From assembly GCF_005222785.1 (NCBI RefSeq), contig NZ_STGH01000003.1:806001-870000 (forward strand): a DNA stretch of 64,000 nt, in the 5' to 3' direction. Shown piece by piece: positions 17,807 to 26,995 of the stretch. A model generated the notes under the pieces. It saw only the letters and a list, made by a program, of their open reading frames with translations. It was not told the origin of the DNA and did no database searches. The position numbers and the translations under genes were made by a program. Position 1 is the stretch's first letter, and the number at the start of each line of letters is the position of its first letter. This DNA comes from Rhodobacter sp. SY28-1. GTDB lineage: Bacteria > Pseudomonadota > Alphaproteobacteria > Rhodobacterales > Rhodobacteraceae.

Positions 17807-18876
17807 CTGGCCGGGATCAACACCGGGCCCGAAGCGGCGAAGGAAATGGTGACGGCATCCCCAATCCGGAACGGGGTGGTCACATCGTCGAGCACCGCAA
17901 AGACCGTCCCGAAGGCTGCGGTGACGGTGTATTCCATCCGGCTGCCAACGTAGGTGGCCTTGTCGATCACCGCCGGCACCCCATCACCCACCCCCGCGAC
18001 CAGCCGCATCCTCGATGGCCGCACGGCCAGCTTGGCTGGGCCCTGGGGCAAACCACGAGACGGCAGCCGGTGCGTATAGTCGGCGATCCTGACCGTTGCC
18101 GTGTCACCGTCCAGAGCGACGATATCCACCGGGATCAGGTTCGCTTCCCCGATGAAGTCGGCGACAAAGGCATCGGCGGGGGCCTCGTAAAGCTCTCTCG
18201 GCGTACCCTTTTGTGCAATCGCAGCATTGCGCATGACGACGATTTCGTCCGACACTGCCAGCGCCTCTTCCTGATCGTGGGTGACATAGACCACGGTAAG
18301 GCCGAGGTTCTGCTGGATCTCGCGGATTTCTTCCCGGACCTGACGACGCAGCTTGGCATCAAGGTTGGACAGTGGTTCGTCGAAAAGCAAAACCTGCGGT
18401 TCCAGTACCAGGGCGCGCGCCACGGCGACGCGTTGCTGCTGGCCACCTGACAGTTCCGACGGCAGCCGATCGCCGTAGCCGGTCAAGCCGACCAGCCCCA
18501 GTCCTGCCAAGGCCTTGTCCTTCGTTTCCGCCTTGTCAAAGCCCGAGAACTTCAGCCCGTAGCTGACGTTTTCCATCACCGTCATGTGCGGGAAAAGGGC
18601 GTAGCTCTGGAACACCATCGAAACATCGCGGTCGGTGGCGGGCAGCTTTGTCACATCCTTTTCGCCGATGAAGATGCGGCCCCGTGTCGCCATCTCCAGC
18701 CCGGCGATCATCCGCAAGGTCGTGGTCTTGCCACAGCCGGACGGCCCCAGCAGGGTGACCAGCGTGCCCGCCCTGACCTCAAGGCTGATGTTGTCGACGG
18801 CGGTCACCTTGGTGCCGTAGACCTTGGACACATTCTCGAACCGGACCGAGGCGGCCTTGGCGTTGATACCCGTCAT
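17794..18876 (-). CDS. ABC importer ATPase, FbpC/AfuC type
   Basis: A 360-residue ATPase with Walker A GPSGCGKTTTL, Q-loop FQSYALFPH, signature LSGGQQQRVAVARAL, Walker B VLLFDEPLSNLD and a C-terminal TOBE-like regulatory domain. It powers import through the fused permease encoded immediately upstream (its ATG abuts the permease stop). The family is often annotated as ferric iron (FbpC), but AfuC homologues energise sugar-phosphate uptake, which fits the phosphatase neighbours here. Confidence 0.92.
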   Translation of the reverse strand: MTGINAKAASVRFENVSKVYGTKVTAVDNISLEVRAGTLVTLLGPSGCGKTTTLRMIAGLEMATRGRIFIGEKDVTKLPATDRDVSMVFQSYALFPHMTVMENVSYGLKFSGFDKAETKDKALAGLGLVGLTGYGDRLPSELSGGQQQRVAVARALVLEPQVLLFDEPLSNLDAKLRRQVREEIREIQQNLGLTVVYVTHDQEEALAVSDEIVVMRNAAIAQKGTPRELYEAPADAFVADFIGEANLIPVDIVALDGDTATVRIADYTHRLPSRGLPQGPAKLAVRPSRMRLVAGVGDGVPAVIDKATYVGSRMEYTVTAAFGTVFAVLDDVTTPFRIGDAVTISFAASGPVLIPASQPS

Positions 18877-21087
18877 TTAGTGGATTTCCCCATGGCTGGT
18901 GCGCCTGCCGATCCGAGTGCGCCCCACCAGCAGTTGCAGTAGGCCCACGGCAGCCAGCATGACGAAGATCAGCGCCGTGGAATACGCGATAGCCAAGCCG
19001 TAGTCGTTGTTTTCCACTCGCCCGATGATGTAGCTTGTGGACATGTCATAGCGGGCCGAGACCAGGAAGATCACCGCCGAAATCGCGGTCATCGCCCGGA
19101 CGAAGCTGTAGACCAGCGCGGCAAGGATGGCGGGGCGCAGCAAGGGCAGGATCACCGCGCGGAAGGTCTGCCACGAGTTCGCGCCCAGTGTCAGCGAGCT
19201 TTCGTCCAGCGACTTGTCCAGCTGGCTCATCGAGGCGATGCCGGCCCGCACTCCCACCGGCATGTTGCGGAAGATGAAGCTGATCACCAGGATCAGGCCG
19301 GTTCCCGTGATCTCGATCGGTGGTACGTTGAAGGCCAGGATATAGGCCACGCCGATGACTGTGCCGGGGATCGCGAAGGACAGCATGGTACCGAACTCGA
19401 AGGCCCGCTTGCCCGCGAAGGTTTGCCGGGTAAGCAGGTAGGCGGTGATCAGGCCGATGGCTGCGGTCAGGGGGGCGGCCAGTGTTGCGATCGTCATCGT
19501 GGTCCAGAAGCTGTCCCAAGCTGATCCAGTCCAGCGCAGGCCGTCCTCGGTCCAGTCGATGCGGAAAGCCGTCAGATAGTGCTTGAAGGTCAGCGTGTCA
19601 TCGACACCCCAAAGCTGGACGACGGACCCGTAGAGGATCATCCCGTAGACCACGAGCGTAAATGCCGACCAAAGCGCCACCACGGCATAGACAGGATAGG
19701 CCAGCCCGTTCGGCATCGGCGGATGCACCCCAGCGTCGCCCTTGCCCGTGACGGTGGTATAGCTTTTGCGCCCCAGCCAGAACCGTTGCAGGTAGAACGC
19801 CCCAAGCGTGAAGCCCAAAAGGACCACGGCTAGGATGGCAGCCCGGCTTTGGTCATACTGCGCCCCGACGATCGCGAAGAAGATCTCGGTCGACAGCACG
19901 TCGAAGTTGCCGCCCAGCACCAGCGGGTTGCCGAAATCGGCCATGCTTTCGATGAAACCCAGGAGGAAGGCATTGGCCAGGCCGGGACGCATCAGGGGCC
20001 AGCTGACGGTTCGGAAGGTCTGCCAGCGGTTGGCGCGCAGGGTCTGTGCCGCCTCCTCCATCGACGGACTGACGCCTTCAACCACGCCGATCAGCACCAG
20101 AAACGCGATCGGAGTAAAGGCCAGCAACTGCGCGATCAGGATGCCCGGCAGGCCATAGATCCAGCGCGTCGCCTCGACCCCGAACATCGCGGCCAAAGAG
20201 GTGGTGACTGTGCCGGACAAACCGAAAAGCAGAATGATTGCCAAGCCGATCACGAACGGCGGCGTGATGATCGGCAAGACAGTCAGCGCCCGCAAGAGGC
20301 GCTTGTAGCGGAACCCCGACCGCGTCAGCACCAGCGCAAAGGCCAGGCCAAGTAGCGTGGTCAAGACACCGACCAGCACCGCAAGCAGCAGCGAATTCCA
20401 AGCCACTCCGCACCGCCCGCCTGACAGGCAATCCAAGCCCCAGATGCGGTCATCGAAAAATTTGGGGAAAAAACCCAGGACCGAGTAACCACCGTCATCG
20501 GTCGCAAAAGCAGCCAACAGCATTTTGGTGATGGGGAAGAAGACAAAGATCGTTACGACCGCAATGACCCCGCCGATTGCGGATGTCACGAAGACGTCGC
20601 CGTTGATTGCCCCGCGCGCTGCAATACCGTGAGTAAACAGGAACAGGAAAGCCGACGCTGTCACCATCGCGCCATAGCCCATGCCGAACTGTCGGTCGTC
20701 CAGGGTGCCGAACAGGGTCGTCAGCCATTCGGCGGTGAAACCGCGCAATCCGATGCCAAGTCCTTGCGCCACCAGCCAGGCAAAGCCGAACCCTCCCGCA
20801 GCTATCAGAACCTGCGCGTACAGTGGATCGGTCTTGCGTCGCCCCAACACCAGAAGCGGCGCCGCAAGGGCCAACAACATTGGCGCGAGCCACAGCTTCT
20901 GCCCAACGCCGACCAGCACAGCGGCAGGCGCGTAATCGTCATCCAGCGGCCAACCATCGACCAGCCATTCGAACGACCAGAACCCCTCGACCCCATACCA
21001 CGGCAGGATGCAATAGCCGACCCACCCGGCGATGATCCAGAATATCAGGACCGGGTGGGTCGTCTGCTCAAGGCTGACTGTGCGCAA
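18877..21087 (-). CDS. ABC importer permease, FbpB/AfuB type (two fused permease domains)
   Basis: A 736-residue inner-membrane protein with about 12 or more transmembrane helices. Two binding-protein-dependent permease domains are fused, each with an EAA-type loop: EEAAQTLRANRWQTFRTV in the first half and DESSLTLGANSWQTFRAV in the second. The N-terminal ~200 residues add extra membrane segments typical of the long AfuB subgroup. It lies between the binding protein (6-base gap) and the ATPase (abutting), all one operon. Confidence 0.9.
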   Translation of the reverse strand: MRTVSLEQTTHPVLIFWIIAGWVGYCILPWYGVEGFWSFEWLVDGWPLDDDYAPAAVLVGVGQKLWLAPMLLALAAPLLVLGRRKTDPLYAQVLIAAGGFGFAWLVAQGLGIGLRGFTAEWLTTLFGTLDDRQFGMGYGAMVTASAFLFLFTHGIAARGAINGDVFVTSAIGGVIAVVTIFVFFPITKMLLAAFATDDGGYSVLGFFPKFFDDRIWGLDCLSGGRCGVAWNSLLLAVLVGVLTTLLGLAFALVLTRSGFRYKRLLRALTVLPIITPPFVIGLAIILLFGLSGTVTTSLAAMFGVEATRWIYGLPGILIAQLLAFTPIAFLVLIGVVEGVSPSMEEAAQTLRANRWQTFRTVSWPLMRPGLANAFLLGFIESMADFGNPLVLGGNFDVLSTEIFFAIVGAQYDQSRAAILAVVLLGFTLGAFYLQRFWLGRKSYTTVTGKGDAGVHPPMPNGLAYPVYAVVALWSAFTLVVYGMILYGSVVQLWGVDDTLTFKHYLTAFRIDWTEDGLRWTGSAWDSFWTTMTIATLAAPLTAAIGLITAYLLTRQTFAGKRAFEFGTMLSFAIPGTVIGVAYILAFNVPPIEITGTGLILVISFIFRNMPVGVRAGIASMSQLDKSLDESSLTLGANSWQTFRAVILPLLRPAILAALVYSFVRAMTAISAVIFLVSARYDMSTSYIIGRVENNDYGLAIAYSTALIFVMLAAVGLLQLLVGRTRIGRRTSHGEIH

Positions 21088-21093
21088 TAGGGC

Positions 21094-22113
21094 TTACTGC
21101 GGCAGGGTCGACACTTCGGTGTCCCACTTCGACAACAGGCGCTTGCGTTCGTCACTGGACCCGTACTTCTTGAAATCATAGTCGATCAGCTTGATCGAGG
21201 CCAAGTCCGGCGCCTTGTCCGATTTGGTCGCGCCCACGTTCGACATCACCTGGAACGCATTAACCTGCAACGCCAGATCCTGAGCTTCCTTGGACAGCGC
21301 CCAGTCGTAAAATGCCTTGGCCTCGTCCATGTTGCGTGCGCCCTTGATGATCGACATCGAACCGATCTCGTAGCCGGTGCCTTCACATGGGGCGACCGTA
21401 ACAACGGGAAAGCCTGCGACGGTCGTGGCCACGGCGTCGTGCATGAAGACAATTCCGATCAGAGTTTCGCCCTGACCTGCCGCCTTGATCGGGGCAGAGC
21501 CGGATTTGGTGTACTGGTTGATGTTGGCATGCAGCCGCTTCATGTAGTCAAAGCCGCCGTCTTCTCCGAACATCTGCACCATCGAGGCCAGCGTGGTATA
21601 GGCCGTGCCCGACGAGTTCGGGTTCGCCATCTGCACCATGCCCTTGTATTCTGGCTTGGTCAGGTCTTCCCAGCAGGCTGGGGCGGGCAGTCCAGCCTTT
21701 TCAAGCATTTCCGAGTTGTAACCAAAGCCGAGGGCCCCGGAATAGATTCCGATGGTCTTGTCGCCGGCGCTTTCCGCCTGGGCGATGGCCCAGGGATGCA
21801 ACTGGTCGCGCATCGGGCTGACATAGGGCTCCGTCAGGTCCTCCTCGGCCGCCTGCAGGTGCGGGTCGCCGGTTCCGCCCCACCAGACATCGCCTTTCGG
21901 GTTGCTTGCTTCTGCCTGAATCTGGGCGAAGGTCTCACCCGAGGATTTGCGGGTCATCGCCACGTCAATCCCGGTCGCCTCCTCGAAGCTTTTCTCCATG
22001 ATCTGGCACCATTCTTCTTGTGCCGAGCAGTATAGGTTCAGATCGGCCAGCGCGGCCGTGCCCGACAGCGCGGTTGCGGACGTCAGCGCAGCTGCGAAAG
22101 TGCGTTTCATCAT
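21094..22113 (-). CDS. ABC importer periplasmic binding protein, FbpA/AfuA type
   Basis: A 339-residue periplasmic solute-binding protein of the ferric/2-aminoethylphosphonate/sugar-phosphate group. A signal peptide (MMKRTFAAALTSATALSGTAALA) precedes LNLYCSAQEEWCQIMEKSFE. Further motifs are KGDVWWGGTGDPH and MANPNSSGTAYT. The dual Tyr ferric ligands of true FbpA are not obvious. The start at 22113 has GGAGG six bases upstream; an in-frame ATG further up has no such signal. It is the first gene of the importer operon. Ligand is unknown; adjacent phosphatases favour a phosphate ester. Confidence 0.85.
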   Translation of the reverse strand: MMKRTFAAALTSATALSGTAALADLNLYCSAQEEWCQIMEKSFEEATGIDVAMTRKSSGETFAQIQAEASNPKGDVWWGGTGDPHLQAAEEDLTEPYVSPMRDQLHPWAIAQAESAGDKTIGIYSGALGFGYNSEMLEKAGLPAPACWEDLTKPEYKGMVQMANPNSSGTAYTTLASMVQMFGEDGGFDYMKRLHANINQYTKSGSAPIKAAGQGETLIGIVFMHDAVATTVAGFPVVTVAPCEGTGYEIGSMSIIKGARNMDEAKAFYDWALSKEAQDLALQVNAFQVMSNVGATKSDKAPDLASIKLIDYDFKKYGSSDERKRLLSKWDTEVSTLPQ

Positions 22114-22491
22114 GGTGTTCCTCCCAGAACTATGTGTCGTGTCTTGCGCCACCTGACGGGCGTCTCTTTTGACATGAACATGCTAGTCCGAAGATGTCTG
22201 CTGGCACAATCCGTTTTCACCCTCCCGAACGTCCGCACCGTCTGAGGCTCAGAGTTTCCGAGCTCGCTGCACAGCGTTGACTGTGACCGGGGCTCATCGG
22301 CAAAAGACGCAGAGCCGCATCGAAATTGACGGGCCTCGACTTCTGCGGAAAGGTGGAGAAGGTTGGATGTCAGGCCCTTCCCTGCGCTACCCGCAACGGT
22401 CCCTGACCCGAACCGAGGGACCATCCCCTCGTGGCTTGAGTTTGCCTGGCGACGCACATACACCTTGATGACCAAGGAAGGACCGTTCTCC
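22114..22491 (+). other. 378-base divergent promoter region, fbpA-type gene / cysK
   Basis: This must hold promoters for the importer operon (minus) and cysK (plus). A TTGACA hexamer occurs near 22169 on the plus strand without a convincing -10 partner. I looked for a SAM-type riboswitch before cysK and see none. An in-frame reading from 22363 into cysK is GC-biased and I consider it non-coding. Confidence 0.4.
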
Positions 22492-23526
22492 ATGCGCATT
22501 CATCAGGACCTCGCCGACACGATCGGGAACACGCCGCTTCTCAAGCTGAAGAAGGCCTCGGAAATCACCGGCTGCACCATCCTTGGCAAGGCCGAGTTCA
22601 TGAACCCCGGCCAGTCGGTCAAGGATCGCGCCGCGCTGTACATCATCAAGGACGCGGTGGCGAAGGGCCTGCTGAAACCGGGCGGGACGATTGTCGAGGG
22701 CACGGCGGGCAACACTGGCATCGGGCTGGCGCTGGTGGGCGCGTCGATGGGCTTCCGCACGGTGATCGTGATCCCCGAGACGCAGAGCCAGGAGAAGAAG
22801 GACATGTTGCGGTTGGCGGGGGCCGAGCTGGTGCAGGTCCCGGCGGCGCCCTATCGCAACCCGAACAACTACGTCCGCTATTCCGGCCGCCTGGCCGAGG
22901 CGCTGGCCAAGACCGAACCCAACGGCGCGATCTGGGCCAACCAATTCGACAACGTGGCCAACCGGCAGGCGCATGTCGAAACGACGGGCCCGGAAATCTG
23001 GGAACAGACCGGTGGTAAAGTCGACGGCTTCATTTGCGCCGTGGGCAGCGGCGGGACGCTCGCCGGGGTGGCTGCAGCCCTGCAGCCGAAGGGCGTGAAG
23101 ATCGGCCTGGCCGACCCCGAAGGCGCTGCGTTGCATGCCTTCTATACCACGGGCAAGCTGGAAGCGCCCGGCAACTCGATCACCGAAGGCATCGGTCAGG
23201 GGCGGATCACCGCGAACCTCGAAGGCTTCACCCCGGACTTCAGCTACCGCATCCCCGATGCCGAGGCGCTGCCGATTATCTTCGACCTTCTGATGGATGA
23301 AGGCCTGTGCATGGGCGGGTCTACGGGCATCAACATCGCGGGCGCAGTCCGGATGGCCAAGGAGATGGGGCCGGGCAAGACCATCGTGACGATCCTGTGC
23401 GACTATGGCAGCCGCTATCAGTCCAAGATCTACAACCCGACCTTCCTGCGCGAAAAGGGCCTGCCGGTGCCCGACTGGCTGGATCGTCCCGCCCGGCCGA
23501 TCCCGCCAGTCTACGAAGACGCATGA
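22492..23526 (+). CDS. cysK: Cysteine synthase A (O-acetylserine sulfhydrylase)
   Basis: A 344-residue PLP enzyme that makes cysteine from O-acetylserine and sulfide in the cytosol. The PLP lysine is in NPGQSVKDRAALYI, the phosphate-binding loop is in EGTAGNTGIGLALVG, and the glycine-rich cofactor loop is VGSGGTLAG. It is about 30 residues longer than E. coli CysK, mainly at the C terminus. The start at 22492 follows AAGGAAGGA. Its stop overlaps the ATG of the MscS channel gene (ATGA), so the two are coupled. Confidence 0.93.
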   Translation: MRIHQDLADTIGNTPLLKLKKASEITGCTILGKAEFMNPGQSVKDRAALYIIKDAVAKGLLKPGGTIVEGTAGNTGIGLALVGASMGFRTVIVIPETQSQEKKDMLRLAGAELVQVPAAPYRNPNNYVRYSGRLAEALAKTEPNGAIWANQFDNVANRQAHVETTGPEIWEQTGGKVDGFICAVGSGGTLAGVAAALQPKGVKIGLADPEGAALHAFYTTGKLEAPGNSITEGIGQGRITANLEGFTPDFSYRIPDAEALPIIFDLLMDEGLCMGGSTGINIAGAVRMAKEMGPGKTIVTILCDYGSRYQSKIYNPTFLREKGLPVPDWLDRPARPIPPVYEDA

Positions 23527-25955
23527 TCCGGTTTCTCCGGGGGTTCCTGCTGATCCTGACACTGGCGGCCGGTCCGCTGGCGGCGCAGGATCTGGCGGGG
23601 CCGCCGGACCTTGACCAGATTGTCGGCGACGGCTCGGTGCTGAACTACGGCGACTGGGACCAGATGGCTGGTCGGGCCGAGGCGGAAATCGCCGAGCGCA
23701 ACACCCCCGACGAGCGGCTGGAAGAGATGCGGGGCAATCTGGCGCAGTGGCGCGCGGCGTTGCTCACGGCGCAGAATGCGAATTCGGCCCGGATCGCGAC
23801 AGTCCGCGAACAGATCGCCGCCCTGGGGCCTGCGCCTGCCGAGGGCGAGACCGAGGCTGATGAGATTTCAAGCCGCCGTCAGGAACTAGCGCAGCAGCTG
23901 GTCAAGCTGCAGGCGCCTGGCATTGCGGCCGAGGAAGGTTATCGCCGCGCCGACGGGTTGATCCGCGAGATCGACCGCACCCTGCGCGACCGGCAGGCCG
24001 ACAAGCTCTTGCAGCTCTGGCCCTCGCCCCTGAACCCCGGCAACTGGCCCGAAGCGGCCATCGGCTTTGCCGACACGGTCCAGCGGCTGTGGGACGAGGT
24101 TTCGGAAGCCTGGAACGACCCGAAGGCGCGGGAGGAGCTGTTCGACAACCTGCCGCTGATCCTGGTGCTCCTGCTCGTCGCCGGGGCACTGGTGATCTAC
24201 GTTCGGCGCTGGATCGAGCTTTTCGCCGAACGATTGCAGGCCGGCGCCTCGGTGCGCGGTCGGCATTTCTGGGCGCTCATCGCCTCGTTGGGCGGGATTG
24301 TCCTGCCGACGCTGGGCGTGGTGGCCCTGTCCTGGGCACTGCTGGCCAGCGGCTTGCTGGGCGATACCGGCACACTGATCGCGCTGGCGCTGCCCTTTGC
24401 CGGACTGGTGATCTTCTCGATGGCCTGGCTCGGCGCGCGCGCCTTCCCGCGCATGCAGGACGATAACGCCGTGCTGCCCCTGCCGCCCGAGAGACGGGCC
24501 GAGGGGCGCTTCCTGTCGGTGATGATGGGTCTGGTGATCGCCGCCGAAATGCTGCGCGCCGCAGCGATGGATGCGCAGGCCTATTCGGATGCGACAACCT
24601 CGGTGATGTCTTTCCCGATCTTGCTGACCGGCGGCCTGTTGTTGATCCGCCTGGGCAGGACCTTGCGCAAGACACGCGACGGGGATGAGAAGTCTGCAAA
24701 CTATGGGTTGCGGCTGATCCAGCTGCTGGCGCGCGGCCTGACGGTGCTGGGGATCATCGGACCGGTCCTGGCCGGATTCGGCTACGTCCAGGCGGCCGAG
24801 GCGGTGATCTATCCCGCAATGATGTCCTTCGCGCTGGTCGCCTTCCTGTTCATCCTGCAACGCCTGATCGGCGACGCCTGGGCGCTGATCACCAAGTCGG
24901 ATGAGACCGCCCGCGATGCTCTGGTGCCGGTGCTGGCGGGATTCGCGCTGTCCATTGCCGCCCTGCCGCTTCTTTCACTGATCTGGGGCGCGCGGCTTTC
25001 CGACCTGACCGAGCTCTGGACACGCTTTACCGAAGGCTATCAGTTTGGCGGCACGAAGATCTCGCCCTCGAACTTCCTGATCTTCGCCGTCGTCTTCGTG
25101 ATCGGCTACATGCTGACCCGCCTGTTCCAGGGCGCGCTGCGCACGACGATCCTGCCCAAGACCAGGATGGAGCCCGGCGGACAGACAGCGCTGGTGGCGG
25201 GCGTCGGCTATGTCGGCGTCTTCCTCGCGGCCCTCATCGCGATCAATGCGGCGGGACTGGACCTGTCGGGCCTCGCCATCGTCGCCGGTGCCCTGTCGGT
25301 CGGTATCGGTTTCGGCCTGCAGAACATCGTGTCGAACTTCATCTCGGGCATCATCCTTCTGGTCGAGCGTCCGGTCAGCGAAGGCGACTGGATCGAGGTC
25401 GGCGGCGTGCAGGGCAAGGTGCGTGCCATTTCCGTCCGCTCGACCCGGATCGAGACCTTCGACCGCAACGACGTCATCGTGCCGAACGCCGACCTGATTA
25501 CCGGCCGGGTGACGAACTGGACGCGCTTCAACCTGTCAGGCCGGATCATCGTGCCGGTGGCCGTCGCCATGGGCTCGGATACGCGCCGTGTGGAAAAGCT
25601 CCTGAAGGAAATCGCCGAAGAGCAGCCGCTGGCGATCCTGAACCCGCCGCCCGTGGTGGCCTTCATGGGCTATACCGCGACGCAGATGAACTTCGAGATC
25701 CGCGTGATCCTGCGTGACGTGAACTTCGGGGTGCAGGTCCGCAGCGACATGTACCACCGGATCATCGAACGCCTGGCTGCAGAGGGCATCCACATTGTGC
25801 CGCCCCCTGCCCCGCCGGCCGAGCCTGATCCGGTCAAGACCGCGGAAACCGTCCTCGCGCTCGCCGACCTGGTCGACCGGGACAAGGCGCCCGTGTCCCG
25901 CCGCAAGACCGGCGTTGCGGTGGCTGCAACCGATGTGAAAGGGGCCGACCGGTGA
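23523..25955 (+). CDS. Large mechanosensitive channel, MscS family with DUF3772 N-terminal domain
   Basis: An 810-residue inner-membrane protein. A signal peptide (MIRFLRGFLLILTLAAGPLAAQ) is followed by a periplasmic helical domain of about 200 residues (DUF3772-like, as in MscK/YbiO-type channels), then about 10 transmembrane helices. The MscS pore helix and beta domain follow (GALSVGIGFGLQNIVSNFIS, then GIILLVERPVSEGDWIEVGG). It would gate on membrane tension during osmotic downshock. A paralogue with the same architecture is at 61058. It overlaps cysK upstream and alaX downstream by four bases each. Confidence 0.9.
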   Translation: MIRFLRGFLLILTLAAGPLAAQDLAGPPDLDQIVGDGSVLNYGDWDQMAGRAEAEIAERNTPDERLEEMRGNLAQWRAALLTAQNANSARIATVREQIAALGPAPAEGETEADEISSRRQELAQQLVKLQAPGIAAEEGYRRADGLIREIDRTLRDRQADKLLQLWPSPLNPGNWPEAAIGFADTVQRLWDEVSEAWNDPKAREELFDNLPLILVLLLVAGALVIYVRRWIELFAERLQAGASVRGRHFWALIASLGGIVLPTLGVVALSWALLASGLLGDTGTLIALALPFAGLVIFSMAWLGARAFPRMQDDNAVLPLPPERRAEGRFLSVMMGLVIAAEMLRAAAMDAQAYSDATTSVMSFPILLTGGLLLIRLGRTLRKTRDGDEKSANYGLRLIQLLARGLTVLGIIGPVLAGFGYVQAAEAVIYPAMMSFALVAFLFILQRLIGDAWALITKSDETARDALVPVLAGFALSIAALPLLSLIWGARLSDLTELWTRFTEGYQFGGTKISPSNFLIFAVVFVIGYMLTRLFQGALRTTILPKTRMEPGGQTALVAGVGYVGVFLAALIAINAAGLDLSGLAIVAGALSVGIGFGLQNIVSNFISGIILLVERPVSEGDWIEVGGVQGKVRAISVRSTRIETFDRNDVIVPNADLITGRVTNWTRFNLSGRIIVPVAVAMGSDTRRVEKLLKEIAEEQPLAILNPPPVVAFMGYTATQMNFEIRVILRDVNFGVQVRSDMYHRIIERLAAEGIHIVPPPAPPAEPDPVKTAETVLALADLVDRDKAPVSRRKTGVAVAATDVKGADR

Positions 25956-26665
25956 CCGAACTTCTGTTCCGCGACGATGCCTACCTGACCACTGCCGATT
26001 GCCGCGTGATCGGCCACACGCCCGAAGGCGGGCTGATCGTTGACCGGTCGGTCTTCTATGCGACAAGCGGCGGCCAGCCCGGCGACAGCGGGGTCCTCGA
26101 CTGGGCCGGGACCCGCATGCCGATCGCGACCGCGCTGAAGGTCGACGGCGGCATCGCCCTGATCCCGGCCGAGCCGATGCCGATGCCCCCGGTCGGCGCC
26201 CCGGCCCGCCAGCAGATCGACTGGGGCCGTCGCCACCGCCACATGCGCGTCCACACCGCGCTGCACCTTCTGTCGGTCGTGATCCCGCTGCCGGTGACCG
26301 GCGGCCAGATCGCCACTGACAAGGGTCGGCTCGACTTCGACATGCCCGAGCCGCCCGGCGATGTGGCCGCGCTGGAGGAGGCTTTGAACACCCTGATCGA
26401 CCGCAACCTGACCGTCAGCGACCAGTGGATCACCGACGACGAGCTTCTGGCCAACCCCGGTCTGGTCAAGACGATGTCCGTCCGCCCGCCGATGGGCCAG
26501 GGCCGGGTCCGCCTGGTCCGGATCAGCGACGGCGCGGCCCAGATTGATCTGCAGCCCTGCGGCGGAACCCATGTCCGCCACACTGGCGAGATCGGCCGCG
26601 TCGAGATCGGCAAGATCGAGAAAAAGGGCCGCCAGAACCGCCGCGTGTCGATCAACCTGGCCTGA
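25952..26665 (+). CDS. Alanyl-tRNA editing protein AlaX
   Basis: A 237-residue stand-alone editing domain related to the AlaRS C-terminal half. It hydrolyses Ser- or Gly-mischarged tRNA-Ala. The zinc-site motifs are visible as HTALHLLSVVI (HxxxH-like block) and QPCGGTHVRHTGEIG (the CxxxH block). The size and the N-terminal barrel (YATSGGQPGDSGVL) match AlaX-M. It is the third gene of the cysK-mscS-alaX operon. Confidence 0.9.
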   Translation: MTELLFRDDAYLTTADCRVIGHTPEGGLIVDRSVFYATSGGQPGDSGVLDWAGTRMPIATALKVDGGIALIPAEPMPMPPVGAPARQQIDWGRRHRHMRVHTALHLLSVVIPLPVTGGQIATDKGRLDFDMPEPPGDVAALEEALNTLIDRNLTVSDQWITDDELLANPGLVKTMSVRPPMGQGRVRLVRISDGAAQIDLQPCGGTHVRHTGEIGRVEIGKIEKKGRQNRRVSINLA

Positions 26666-26773
26666 GCAGGACGTTGCACCGATTGCGGGCAGGACGCTGG
26701 CGCCATCGAAATCTTCACCCGGTCCAGATAGCCCCTTGAAAGGCCGGTCAAAGCCGGAGTATCAGCGCCCGAC

Positions 26774-26863
26774 GGACAGTTGGCCGAGTGGTCGAAGGCG
26801 CACGCCTGGAAAGTGTGTAGGCGGGGAACCGTCTCGAGGGTTCGAATCCCTCACTGTCCGCCA
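26774..26863 (+). tRNA. tRNA-Ser (GGA), host of the element's attachment site
   Basis: A 90-nt class II tRNA: acceptor GGACAGT/ACTGTCC, anticodon loop CTGGAAA (anticodon GGA) on a CACGC/GTGTG stem, T-loop TTCGAAT and encoded CCA. Its last 14 bases are repeated at 39668, the far end of the integrated element, so the tRNA was left intact by integration. Confidence 0.96.
26850..26863 (+). other. attL core (left 14-bp direct repeat)
   Basis: The sequence ctcactgtccgcca covers the T-stem end, acceptor 3' strand and CCA of tRNA-Ser(GGA). The identical sequence is at 39668-39681. Integration at the 3' end of a tRNA by a tyrosine recombinase is typical. Confidence 0.85.
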
Positions 26864-26923
26864 CCAAATTCCCCATAAATCACTGAAAATAAACGATAAT
26901 ATCGGGGAATTGGTTTGCGTTTG

Positions 26924-26947
26924 TAACACATTTCGTGACACATTTTG
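26924..26947 (+). repeat. Tandem 12-bp repeats inside attL (candidate integrase arm sites)
   Basis: Two adjacent 12-mers, taacacatttcg then tgacacattttg, start 61 bases inside the attL core. The right end of the element has two copies of tgacacattttg at 39577-39600, in the same orientation and at a similar distance from its core. Such paired repeats are where arm-type binding sites of a tyrosine integrase would lie. Confidence 0.6.
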
Positions 26948-26995
26948 TGCACAACGGCGCCTTGTCGTGTCCTCATCGGTTGCTATTCTGCACCC

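Noticed and set aside
22200-22490. Possible riboswitch in the cysK leader
   Set aside because: No match to SAM-I, SAM-II or SAM-SAH core features that I could find by eye.
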